Shown here in pieces: positions 9,298-16,317 of a stretch of DNA of 64,000 bases. The stretch's first letter is position 1. Each line of letters opens with the position of its first letter. The stretch covers positions 2,204,907 to 2,268,906 of the forward strand of contig NZ_KB913029.1 of assembly GCF_000384115.1 (NCBI RefSeq), in the 5' to 3' direction. A program made the position numbers and the translations under genes. The DNA comes from Sporichthya polymorpha DSM 43042. Lineage in GTDB: Bacteria > Actinomycetota > Actinomycetes > Sporichthyales > Sporichthyaceae. Below the pieces are notes generated by a model that saw nothing but the letters and a program-made list of their open reading frames with translations, ran no database searches and was not told the origin of the DNA.

Positions 9298-9372
9298 GCT
9301 GGTGGGGCGAGGTGCGGTGCCCCTCGGGCGCCTTGTAATCGAAAGGTTGCCGGTTCAAGTCCGGCCGCCGGC
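9298..9372 (+). repeat. tRNA-Thr(TGT)-like sequence, copy 2 (possible att site or pseudo-tRNA)
   Basis: The 44 bases at 9329-9372 are identical to the first copy, 3402 bases away in the same orientation. The 35 upstream bases match copy 1 at 22 positions with no gap, so the similarity covers a whole tRNA length. GCTGGTG at the 5' end can pair with CGCCGGC at the 3' end through two G-U pairs. The D-arm and anticodon stem are not canonical. It is either a decayed tRNA duplicate or the boundary of an integrated element. Confidence 0.6.
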
Positions 9373-9477
9373 TCTCTCCGCTGCGCAGAATCGACCGGTG
9401 AGGCGCCGTCCTGACCGGTCGACATCCGCTGCGTCGTCGACGGAATGGCGAGTCGCGGGCCGGTCCGCTACCCCTGC

Positions 9478-9880
9478 TCAGCTGCCGCGAACGGCGCCGT
9501 CGGGGTATGCGGGGGTGTGGACGTTGACGTAGAAGCGGGCCGGGTTCGCGAGGATCTCGGCGACCTTGACCTTGCCGGGAACGGCTTTCACGCCGCTGGC
9601 CAGCGTCTCGCCCTCGGTGAGGCAGTCGGCGGAGTTCCCGTCGAACGGGGCGGCCAGGTTGATCAGCACCGGACCGTTCTTGCCCTTAGCGCCCCGGTGG
9701 ATGTGCGCGGCCATGCCTTCGGCGGCGAAGTCGACCTTCTTGACACGCAGGACGTAGCACAGGGTCTTCGGGTCACCGTCGATCCCGAACTCGGAGATCG
9801 AACCGAAGCCGTCGGGGTCACCCCTCTTGACCCTGGGCGCCGCTGAGCTTCGCCGCGGCGACGCCGTTCGTGTGGGTGGT
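9478..9880 (-). pseudogene. CHRD-domain protein, frameshifted and lacking a signal peptide
   Basis: The C-terminal frame contains a clear CHRD domain (GMAAHIHRGAKGKNGPV, then RFYVNVHTPAYPDGAVRG). CHRD domains occur in secreted proteins and chordin. The expected domain start, AAAKLSGAQGQEG, lies in another frame and runs into a stop. Removing one base from the run of four C at 9821-9824 joins the frames into AKLSGAQGQEGDPDGFGS, a normal CHRD opening. No signal peptide is visible upstream. The gene therefore looks disabled, although a sequencing error in the homopolymer would give the same frameshift. It lies just outside the second tRNA-like repeat. Confidence 0.7.
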
Positions 9881-9999
9881 CCGGATTGGTGACGGGTGGC
9901 TGGGCTCCGTCTCGAGCAGATCGCCAGGTGGGTTCTGGCTTCTCGGATCCGGAACTGGCGCGGAATCGGTTGAGAGCCGACCACCGTGAGGAGCCTCCG

Positions 10000-10101
10000 A
10001 TGAGCGTTGTCGTCGATCCCCGTCCCCGTCATCACGAGGCCGGCACCGCTTGTGCTTTCGCCCGATGCGGCGAGGCGGTCGCCGAGGTCCGGCGATCATG
10101 A
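10000..10101 (+). CDS. Possible 33-residue leader peptide upstream of TPR/hydrolase genes
   Basis: A very short frame begins with ATG after a good ribosome-binding site (GTGAGGAG, 9986-9993). It ends in an ATGA overlap with the next small gene. The predicted peptide begins MSVVVDPRPRHHEAG and has no recognised family. Its spacing and coupling make it plausible as a leader or small protein. It could also be chance, as no homology is known to me. Confidence 0.3.
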   Translation: MSVVVDPRPRHHEAGTACAFARCGEAVAEVRRS

Positions 10102-10385
10102 CAGCCGTGTTCGCGGCGTGGGCCGCGGTGCTGGTCGGTTCGGCCCGCGCGCGACTGCTCACCGTCGACGACGGAATCGATCTCGTCCGCGGTTCGTGCG
10201 GCAGGGCGGTGGAGGCGCATCTGCGCGCGGTCGCGCTGGCGGAGACGACCTTCGGGGATCCGCACGACGCCGCGGTCACCGCTCAAGCGCTGGCCGTGAC
10301 GTTCACGCGCGCCGGCCGGTTCGACGACGCCGAGGTGCTGTTCCGCCGGGCGCTCAGCATCACCGGGACGCGAGGTGCGCGATGA
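10098..10385 (+). CDS. Small TPR-like protein
   Basis: The 95-residue product starts with a short hydrophobic stretch (MTAVFAAWAAVLVGSARA). It then shows a single tetratricopeptide-like unit: AVEAHLRAVALAETTFGD, then AQALAVTFTRAGRFDDAEVL. TPR units normally come in arrays and mediate protein contacts, so this may be a fragment of a larger protein or a small adaptor. It overlaps both neighbours by ATGA junctions, consistent with an operon ending in the alpha/beta hydrolase. The function is unknown. Confidence 0.5.
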   Translation: MTAVFAAWAAVLVGSARARLLTVDDGIDLVRGSCGRAVEAHLRAVALAETTFGDPHDAAVTAQALAVTFTRAGRFDDAEVLFRRALSITGTRGAR

Positions 10386-11464
10386 CGTGTCCCATCGCGT
10401 GGCAACCGCACGCCCTCGCGCCCGTGTTCTACGGCGCTCGCAGTCTCGCTTTCGGGGACACCACGCTGCCTTCCGGCGGGACCACCTCTCGCAGGTCGGA
10501 CCCCAGCGCACCCCCGGTCCCGCTGCGGATCTTCTACCCCAGCCTGGACGGCGCGGTTGAGACCGCGCCCATCCTCAAAGGATGTGGGCGGTACCCCGTC
10601 GTGCTGTTCGCGCACGGCCACTGTGCGGGTGACCGCGAGCATTACCGCCGATGGTTCACGATCCCGGCGCAACTCGCGCGGGCGGGCTACGTCGTCGTGG
10701 TCCCCCACCTCCCGGGCAATGCCGGGGGCCAGTTCCATCCCTCGCAGCCGGCCCATCCGGACGAGGCGACGCTCGAGGCCGTCCTGTCCTGGGTGCGGTC
10801 CGGGTGGGTGCACGCCGACCTGGTTCTGCCGCCGCCCGCGACCGGAGTGGTCGGGCACAGCTACGGCGCGATGATGGGCGCTCGGTTCGCGGTCGATCGG
10901 CCGGTGTCCGCCTACGCCGGCCTGAGCGGCGGCTGGCAGGAGTGGTTCGGTGCGGAACCCTTCCCGCTGCCGCTGCTCGACATCCCGAACCTGCTCGTCT
11001 GGGGGGAGGGCATGGATCGGAACAGTCCGCTGCCGGACGGGATCTGGGAGACCATGAGACGGCCTCGGCATCGGGTGATCTTCGCCGAGGGCGAGCACTG
11101 GGACTACCTCGACGCCACCGTCCGCCTTCCCGGCAACCCGGGCCGGGGGCCCTGTCCTCACGTGGCGCGGGCGACGGCGGACCTGCTGACGATGTTCTTC
11201 GGTCGCTACCTCCCGCCGGAGTTCGCCGGCGACCTGCACTACCGCATTCCGCTGACCCTGGTGCCGCCGAGGCTCGATCTCACGGTGGAGCAGGAGTTCT
11301 ACGCCGGTGGATATCTCGGCGGGTACGAGGCGTTGGCCGACGACGCGCGATGTGGCGTCGCCGTGAGTTACGAACTGCCGTCGTGGGTCCGTCTCGACCT
11401 GCCGTGGCGCCGGCCGAAACGCCGAACGGGCCCCGGACGTGGTGCCCGGAGCCCGTTCGGGTAG
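10382..11464 (+). CDS. Alpha/beta hydrolase, chlorophyllase/PET-hydrolase-like fold
   Basis: A 360-residue serine hydrolase. The oxyanion segment is VVLFAHGHCAG, the nucleophile elbow VVGHSYGAMMG has Ser160, and a late EGEHWDYLD carries the likely catalytic His. The probable acid is in the LLVWGEGMD region. There is no signal peptide, so it is probably cytoplasmic, with an ester or amide substrate that cannot be named. The ATG overlaps the stop of the TPR-like gene. The last codons (KRRTGPGRGARSPFG) are read from a strong hairpin that also serves the convergent csp gene. The C-terminus may therefore have been extended by the repeat. Confidence 0.85.
   Translation: MTCPIAWQPHALAPVFYGARSLAFGDTTLPSGGTTSRRSDPSAPPVPLRIFYPSLDGAVETAPILKGCGRYPVVLFAHGHCAGDREHYRRWFTIPAQLARAGYVVVVPHLPGNAGGQFHPSQPAHPDEATLEAVLSWVRSGWVHADLVLPPPATGVVGHSYGAMMGARFAVDRPVSAYAGLSGGWQEWFGAEPFPLPLLDIPNLLVWGEGMDRNSPLPDGIWETMRRPRHRVIFAEGEHWDYLDATVRLPGNPGRGPCPHVARATADLLTMFFGRYLPPEFAGDLHYRIPLTLVPPRLDLTVEQEFYAGGYLGGYEALADDARCGVAVSYELPSWVRLDLPWRRPKRRTGPGRGARSPFG
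11422..11460. terminator. Hairpin between hydrolase and csp, likely bidirectional terminator
   Basis: Arms 11422-11437 and 11445-11460 (CCGAACGGGC.../...GCCCGTTCGG) pair with one mismatch around a seven-base loop. The hairpin lies downstream of csp on the minus strand and inside the last codons of the hydrolase gene. No T-tract is present, as is usual in high-GC actinobacteria. Confidence 0.6.
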
Positions 11465-11471
11465 TGCGAGG

Positions 11472-11672
11472 TCAGACCGGGCGGACGTTCTCCGCCTGCG
11501 GGCCCTTGGGGCCCTGGGTGATCTCGAGCTCGACGCGCTGGTTCTCGTCGAGCGAGCGGTAGCCACTGGCGTTGATCGCCGAGTAGTGGACGAAGACGTC
11601 GGGCTGGCCCTCGACGGCGATGAAGCCGAAGCCCTTCTCGCCGTTGAACCACTTCACAGTGCCCTGAACCAT
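11472..11672 (-). CDS. csp: Cold shock protein (CspA family)
   Basis: A 66-residue single cold-shock domain that binds single-stranded RNA and DNA. RNP1 is KGFGFIAV (about 13-20) and RNP2 is VFVHY (about 27-31). The start [11 protein letters not shown] is diagnostic. ATG follows GGAGGAACACC on the minus strand. It is close in sequence to a second csp gene at 55.1 kb. The upstream region to about 11.86 kb is free of genes and may include a long leader, as is known for csp mRNAs, with a possible -10 (TATCGT) near 11824-11829. Which of the two copies responds to cold cannot be told. Confidence 0.95.
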   Translation of the reverse strand: MVQGTVKWFNGEKGFGFIAVEGQPDVFVHYSAINASGYRSLDENQRVELEITQGPKGPQAENVRPV

Positions 11673-11998
11673 GGTGTTCCTCCTGCCGCATCCGACGGTG
11701 AGTCGCCTGCCCCGGATGGGCGTGCTGGGCTCCGTCGTTCGTGATGCGTTGTGCGCCCTGCGGATCTACAAATCCGCGGACGTCAGGAACGGCGTGGATC
11801 GTAAACACTTGCAACTGCGGACCACGATAGCAGTCACCGAACCGGCCCCAGCCTGACGAACCGTCATGTGATCTGCGCGACCCGGAGGCCGAGCCGCTGA
11901 CCTGCAGGAATGCGCTCACTTCAGTCGGCGCTGTGGGAAAGATTCGCGTCGTCCGGTCGGATCCGAAGACCGGTTTGGGTCGATTTGAGACCTGACTC
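11673..11998. other. csp upstream region, no gene seen
   Basis: These 326 bases hold the csp promoter and leader on the minus strand. A possible -10 element TATCGT (minus strand) lies at 11824-11829. I see no gene, RNA motif or repeat beyond this. Confidence 0.4.
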
Positions 11999-12277
11999 AT
12001 GGGCGCGGGCGTCACGGTCCGGACGCTGCACCCGTACGCGGGGGACGCGCGGCCCGAACGCTTGGACGTCGGCGGGGCCGGGGCCGAGGCCGGCGCGATC
12101 ACCGTCGACCTTACCCTCGCCGCCGCCGAGGACGAGCTGTTCGTCGGCCGCGGCCACGACGGCCTCGTCCGCCGCGATGTCGAGTTCGCCGCCGCGAAGG
12201 CGGTGCCGGCACGCAACTTCGCGGCTGTGGTGCGGGTCCACCTCGACCTGAGTCGCGTCCGCTCTTCTGCACACTGA
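11999..12277 (+). CDS. Hypothetical protein of 92 residues
   Basis: The frame shows strong G/C preference at third codon positions compared with the opposite strand, which supports coding on the plus strand. The product begins MGAGVTVRTLHPYAGDARP and ends near the sortase gene. No domain, signal peptide or membrane segment is recognised. No convincing ribosome-binding site precedes the ATG, so the start is uncertain. The call rests on codon character only. Confidence 0.35.
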   Translation: MGAGVTVRTLHPYAGDARPERLDVGGAGAEAGAITVDLTLAAAEDELFVGRGHDGLVRRDVEFAAAKAVPARNFAAVVRVHLDLSRVRSSAH

Positions 12278-12282
12278 GGGGT

Positions 12283-12993
12283 ATGGCCCACGGGTGTCAG
12301 AAGTGGAGGAGCCCCGCGGCGGCGACTGTTCTGGCTGCTGCGGTTCTGGCTGGCTGCTACGGGGCCGGCGACCCTACGGCGCGGGACCCGTTGCCCACGG
12401 TCCCGGCCTCGCCGACGGGTACCGCGGAGCCGGCGCCGACCCCGGAACCTGAGTCGGAGGCCGTGCCGAGCGACGGACGCCCGCGGCTCGCGAGGCTGAC
12501 GATCCCGACGCTCGACATCCGGGACCTGCCGGTCGAGCCCTACCGGGGCTGGACCGACGACGCCCCCGGGACGGCGATCCAGGACCGGGGTCGCGCGGCG
12601 AGCCCGCACGGTCCGCGGGGCGGGGTCGGGCCCGGCGGCATCGGCAACTACCAGGTCACCGCGCATCGCACGTCGTCCACGCGGGTCTTCGAGTTCCTCC
12701 CCGATCTCCGCCGCGGTGACGTGGTGTACGTCGACGTCGAGGACACCCGCTACGTCTACGAGATCCGCAGTACGCGTCGCACGTCGTTCCGGTCCGAACA
12801 GTCGCTGGCCGAACAGCGCGCAGCCGTCCCGGGACGACCTGGAGCCGAGCCCCGCGAAGCGTTCCTCACCCTCTCCACCTGCGCGACCGCCGAGGACCGC
12901 GCCGCCGGCAACTTCTGGCACGACGAGTTCGGCAACTACGAGCACCGGATCGACAAGATCGGTCTACTGGTCCGCACGGAGGCTCGCCGCTGA
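12283..12993 (+). CDS. Class E-type sortase with lipoprotein signal
   Basis: A 236-residue transpeptidase that attaches proteins to the cell wall. Catalytic residues are His128 (TAHRTS), Cys200 (LTLSTCAT) and Arg222 (EHRIDK). The beta-barrel segment between them (FEFLPDLRRGDVVYVDVED) fits class E. The N-terminus carries a lipobox (VLAGC, Cys25) instead of the usual membrane helix, followed by a Pro/Thr/Glu linker. The enzyme is probably anchored by lipid on the outer membrane face. No substrate gene is adjacent. An LPxTG protein is encoded about 33 kb away in this window. Confidence 0.88.
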   Translation: MAHGCQKWRSPAAATVLAAAVLAGCYGAGDPTARDPLPTVPASPTGTAEPAPTPEPESEAVPSDGRPRLARLTIPTLDIRDLPVEPYRGWTDDAPGTAIQDRGRAASPHGPRGGVGPGGIGNYQVTAHRTSSTRVFEFLPDLRRGDVVYVDVEDTRYVYEIRSTRRTSFRSEQSLAEQRAAVPGRPGAEPREAFLTLSTCATAEDRAAGNFWHDEFGNYEHRIDKIGLLVRTEARR

Positions 12994-13002
12994 GAACGCC
13001 GG

Positions 13003-13611
13003 TCAGGGCTCGGCGGCCACGAGTTGCTGGGCGATGCCGCGCATCGAGCGGCGGACGAGGTTGTTGTCCTCGCCGGCGAGGGGACCGTCGTCGGACTGGG
13101 CGCCGGCGACCATGTTCAGCGCGGCGATCAGGGACCGCAGGGCGAGGGTCTGGGCGGCGAGGCGGCGCTTCGCGGACGGCCGGCCGGCGGGGAGGTACTG
13201 GAACGCGCGGCGGACGTGGAGGGCGACGAAGCGGTCCCGGAGATCGCGGGTCGAGCCGGTCGCGGCCTGCAGATGGGTGCGGTAGAGCCGCGCCGAGTCG
13301 GGGTGGGACTCGAACCAGCCCCACACCGCGTCGACGACGCGGCCGAGCCCCTCGACGTCGGTCACCTCGTCGGTCGGGCGCGCGGCCTCGATGACGGCGT
13401 TGAGCTCGTCCAGGACCTGCTCCATCGCGCTCTCGAACAGCGCTTCCTTGCTCGCGAAGTGGTACGTCACGGTCGCGACGGTGACGCCTGCAGCTTCGGC
13501 GACGTCGGGGAACGAGGTGCCCGCGAGTCCGCGTTGGGCGAAGACCTTGATGGCCGCCGCGAGGACCTCCGGCCGACGCGATCCGGGGCCGGTCCCCACC
13601 GCTTCCGTCAC
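13003..13611 (-). CDS. TetR family transcriptional regulator
   Basis: A 202-residue repressor. The N-terminal helix-turn-helix spans about residues 14-60 (VLAAAIKVFAQRGLAGTSF, then VTVATVTYHFASKEAL). The C-terminal domain, with a DAVWGWFESHPDSARLYR segment, is a ligand-binding region of unknown specificity. The start is GTG. Translation begins 48 bases from the start of a divergent second TetR gene, and a dyad in that gap may be a shared operator. Local gene targets could include the neighbouring SDR or the 335-residue protein, but that is inference. Confidence 0.9.
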   Translation of the reverse strand: MTEAVGTGPGSRRPEVLAAAIKVFAQRGLAGTSFPDVAEAAGVTVATVTYHFASKEALFESAMEQVLDELNAVIEAARPTDEVTDVEGLGRVVDAVWGWFESHPDSARLYRTHLQAATGSTRDLRDRFVALHVRRAFQYLPAGRPSAKRRLAAQTLALRSLIAALNMVAGAQSDDGPLAGEDNNLVRRSMRGIAQQLVAAEP

Positions 13612-13621
13612 TGCGTCACCT

Positions 13622-13644
13622 CGTACTCGCGTGCGATCCGTACG
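13622..13644. promoter_or_regulatory. Candidate TetR operator between divergent regulator genes
   Basis: The dyad CGTAC-TCGC-GT-GCGA-TCC-GTACG fills half of the 48-base divergent gap. The outer arms pair perfectly and the inner arms pair perfectly, with a three-base asymmetry on one side. TetR proteins commonly bind such sites in divergent promoters. Confidence 0.4.
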
Positions 13645-13659
13645 TTACCGTCGCGATCC

Positions 13660-14262
13660 ATGGCGACCGGTGCTGCGGTGGGACGTCCGTCCCGGCGGAA
13701 CGACGTCATCCGCGCCGGCATGGAACTGTTCGCCACCGGCACCCCGGACGAGATCCCGGTCGCCGACATCGCGCGCTCCGCCGGGGTCACGACCGCCGCG
13801 CTCTACTACCACTTCAAGAGCAAGGAACAGATCCTGCTCGAAGGCTTCCGCGCCTTCGGGACCCGTCTGGTCGAGCGGTTCGCCACCGAACTCGGCGACC
13901 CGACGACCAGCCCCGCCACCGCCCTCGGGCCGGCGATCGCGCGCCTCGTCGTCTGGCTCGACGACTGCGACCCCGACGCGACGGTGTTCTTCGTGTCCTC
14001 GGTCGCCGCGCACCACGAGGTCGAGGAGGCCCGGCGCACGACGCGTCACCAGTTGGTGCCGATCCTCGGCGCGGCCGCCGCCCGGGCGAACGCCGACCTC
14101 TCGCCCGCCCAGAGCCTGATCGTCGGCGCCAGCGTCCTCGGCGTCTACGAGACCGCGGTGACGTCGTGGATCGAGCGCGACGAGATCTACCGGGGCCTCG
14201 GCCGCCGCGGGTTCCTCGCCGAGATCGAGCACCTCGTCGAGCGCATGCTCCGCGGCGGCTGA
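13660..14262 (+). CDS. TetR family transcriptional regulator
   Basis: A 200-residue repressor with HTH at about 10-55 (DVIRAGMELFATGTPDEIP, then VTTAALYYHFKSKEQILLEG). The C-terminal helical domain contains VVWLDDCDPDATVFFVSSVA. It is a different subfamily from the divergent TetR, and the two share only the HTH pattern. The ATG lies 48 bases from the divergent start. It ends 15 bases before the convergent 335-residue protein gene. The ligand is unknown. Confidence 0.9.
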   Translation: MATGAAVGRPSRRNDVIRAGMELFATGTPDEIPVADIARSAGVTTAALYYHFKSKEQILLEGFRAFGTRLVERFATELGDPTTSPATALGPAIARLVVWLDDCDPDATVFFVSSVAAHHEVEEARRTTRHQLVPILGAAAARANADLSPAQSLIVGASVLGVYETAVTSWIERDEIYRGLGRRGFLAEIEHLVERMLRGG

Positions 14263-14276
14263 CGCAGCATCAGGAA

Positions 14277-15284
14277 CTAGCGGGCGAGACCCTCGGAGCG
14301 GATGCGGTCCGAGAAGAACTCCATCCAGCTGAAGCCGACCTTGACCGGCCGGTCGTCGCCCTTGATGCGGACCTCGCCGGCCTGCGACTTGTAGCCGCCC
14401 CAGCGCGCCTTCGAGTGGCCCTCCATGCGGCCGTCCGGCACCCCGCTGAACTCGATCTCGGTGTCGTCGACCCGGTACGCGCCCCGGTCGATGTTGCCGT
14501 CGTCGTCGAGCTGGAACGAGGCCTCCATCTGGTCGGTCGACGCGACCACGCGGTCGCCCTCGACCATGCAGACCAGGTTCATGCCGTTGGTGCACCGCAC
14601 GAGGTGACCGAATTGCGTGGTGCCGTCCTGAAGCTGGTTCGCGTAGAGGTTCCAGAAGACCTGACGGTCCGTGTAGAACTCGGTCTCCTTCCACTCCGCT
14701 CCGTGGGGGCGGAAGTAGATGGCGTCGAGGAAGATCGTGCCCTGCATCCGGCGTCCGTCGATGACGCCCTCGACCGCGTACGGCTGGCTCGTGTAGAGCA
14801 TCCCGGCCTTCTCCAGCGAGCAGTACAGTTTCACGCCGGTCGCGCAGATCGAGCCGCTGAGGTTGAGCAGGTTGCCCTCGTCCCACCGCAGCGCGTCGTT
14901 GGTCACCGACAGGTCGAGCGGCTGCTCGCCGGGCAGGCGCAGGTCCTCGGGAATGCGTTGCATGAGCGGCTCGAACCAGCGGAACTCCTCGGGCGTCCGC
15001 ACCCGACGCACCTCACCGCGTGCGCTGTACGGCGTGCCCGGGAGCATCTGCATGCTGCCGCTCTGCGACGACATCACCGTCAGCCCGCCGGTCATCGACG
15101 CCAGGAACTTGCGGTGGACGACGAACAGCGAGCCGTCCTCGGCCCGTCCGCCTCCGTAGGCGTACATGCTCTGCAGGTTCACCCCGAGACGCGGGTGCTC
15201 GTTGAGGAACTCCCCGAGGTCCGGCGTGTAGGTGCCGGTCAACGTCGAGTCCGGGAAGTGGTCGAACGGCTGCGCGGTGGACAT
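14277..15284 (-). CDS. Conserved hypothetical protein, 335 residues
   Basis: No signal peptide or membrane segment is visible. The sequence is rich in alternating aromatic and polar residues predicted as beta strands (GTIFLDAIYFRPHGAEWKE, RVVASTDQMEASFQLDDDG). Together with its length this resembles the lipocalin-like beta-barrel proteins often found near lipid or steroid enzymes in actinobacteria. I could not assign a family. It is divergent from an SDR gene and has a good minus-strand promoter. The ATG is 193 bases from the SDR start. A metabolic role with the SDR is inference. Confidence 0.65.
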   Translation of the reverse strand: MSTAQPFDHFPDSTLTGTYTPDLGEFLNEHPRLGVNLQSMYAYGGGRAEDGSLFVVHRKFLASMTGGLTVMSSQSGSMQMLPGTPYSARGEVRRVRTPEEFRWFEPLMQRIPEDLRLPGEQPLDLSVTNDALRWDEGNLLNLSGSICATGVKLYCSLEKAGMLYTSQPYAVEGVIDGRRMQGTIFLDAIYFRPHGAEWKETEFYTDRQVFWNLYANQLQDGTTQFGHLVRCTNGMNLVCMVEGDRVVASTDQMEASFQLDDDGNIDRGAYRVDDTEIEFSGVPDGRMEGHSKARWGGYKSQAGEVRIKGDDRPVKVGFSWMEFFSDRIRSEGLAR

Positions 15285-15321
15285 GCGTCAGGGTCCCTTC
15301 TGCGGGGGAGCGGTGTCTCGG

Positions 15322-15350
15322 ACGCTAGCTCCGAGGATTTGGTGAGTCAA
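15322..15350 (-). promoter_or_regulatory. Promoter of the 335-residue protein gene
   Basis: On the minus strand TTGACT (15345-15350) and TAGCGT (15322-15327) are separated by 17 bases, close to sigma-70 consensus. The octamer CTTGACTC recurs in opposite orientation at 15420-15427, upstream of the divergent SDR gene. It may be a second -35 element or a shared regulator site. Confidence 0.5.
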
Positions 15351-15477
15351 GAAACTCCTCGCGCGGCCGGCCAACGGCACGCTCAGGCAGGCTCGCACGG
15401 GCCAGGGTTCGCGGAAATACTTGACTCGACATCCAGCGACACGGTTTCGTGGCGGGGCGGCGCGACAGGAGGTTCGG

Positions 15478-16230
15478 ATGACGGTCACGCTGATCACCGG
15501 CGGTGCGGCCGGGATCGGTCGGGCGACGGCGCAGATGTGTCTCGACCGCGGCGGTTCGGTGGTCCTCGTCGACCTTGCGGAGTGCGCGGGGCTGCCGGCC
15601 GACCGCGCCGCGACGGTCCAGGGCGACGCCGCGGACCCCGCGGTGCTGGCCGCGGCGGTCGAGCTCGCCGACAGCCGGTTCGGGCGGCTCGACGGGCTCG
15701 TCCTCAACGCGGGCATCACCGGCTCGGAGTCCGTCGACGTCGTCGAGCTCGACCGGCTGCGCCGCGTCCTCGAGGTCAACCTGGTCGGCCTCGTGGTCGG
15801 GATGCAGGCCGCGACCCCGCTGCTGGAACGCAGCGGCGCTGGCTCGGTCGTCGTCGTCTCCTCGGTCTCCGCCCTCGGCGGCGAACCCCGCCACGGCGCG
15901 TACGGCGCGGCGAAGGCGGGTGCGATCAACCTCGCCCGGTGCGCGGCCGTCGACCTCGCGCAGAAGGGGATCCGCGTCAACACCGTCTGCCCCGGGCCCG
16001 TCCACACCCAGCTCACGACGCCGCTGCGGGAGAAGAGCCCCGAGCGGTACGAGGCGCTCCGCCGGCAGATTCCCGCCCAACGATGGGGCGAGCCCGAGGA
16101 GGTCGCGGAGTTGATCTGCTTCCTGCTCTCCCCGGCGGCAAGCTTCATCACCGGGGCCGCGATCCCGGTCGACGGCGGCATCACCGCCCAGACCCCGCAG
16201 TTCCCTCCGCCGGCGTTCGACCCCCGCTGA
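15478..16230 (+). CDS. Short-chain dehydrogenase/reductase
   Basis: A 250-residue NAD(P)-dependent oxidoreductase of the classical SDR family. The nucleotide motif TGGAAGIG is at residues 7-14, the NAG motif in VLNAGITGS, the catalytic serine in [10 protein letters not shown], and Tyr142/Lys146 in YGAAK. The PG motif (CPGPVHT) follows. An acidic residue after the second strand (VLVDLAE) suggests NAD preference. The ATG is preceded by GACAGGAGG. The substrate is unknown; steroids, hydroxyacyl groups and sugars are all possible. Confidence 0.92.
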   Translation: MTVTLITGGAAGIGRATAQMCLDRGGSVVLVDLAECAGLPADRAATVQGDAADPAVLAAAVELADSRFGRLDGLVLNAGITGSESVDVVELDRLRRVLEVNLVGLVVGMQAATPLLERSGAGSVVVVSSVSALGGEPRHGAYGAAKAGAINLARCAAVDLAQKGIRVNTVCPGPVHTQLTTPLREKSPERYEALRRQIPAQRWGEPEEVAELICFLLSPAASFITGAAIPVDGGITAQTPQFPPPAFDPR

Positions 16231-16317
16231 CTCGACCGAAATTCGCGTTTTCCGGGACCTCCGTACCTCCGACACGGGGCCAAGGACACCCGAACGGAGC
16301 ACCCGTGGACCGACAGA

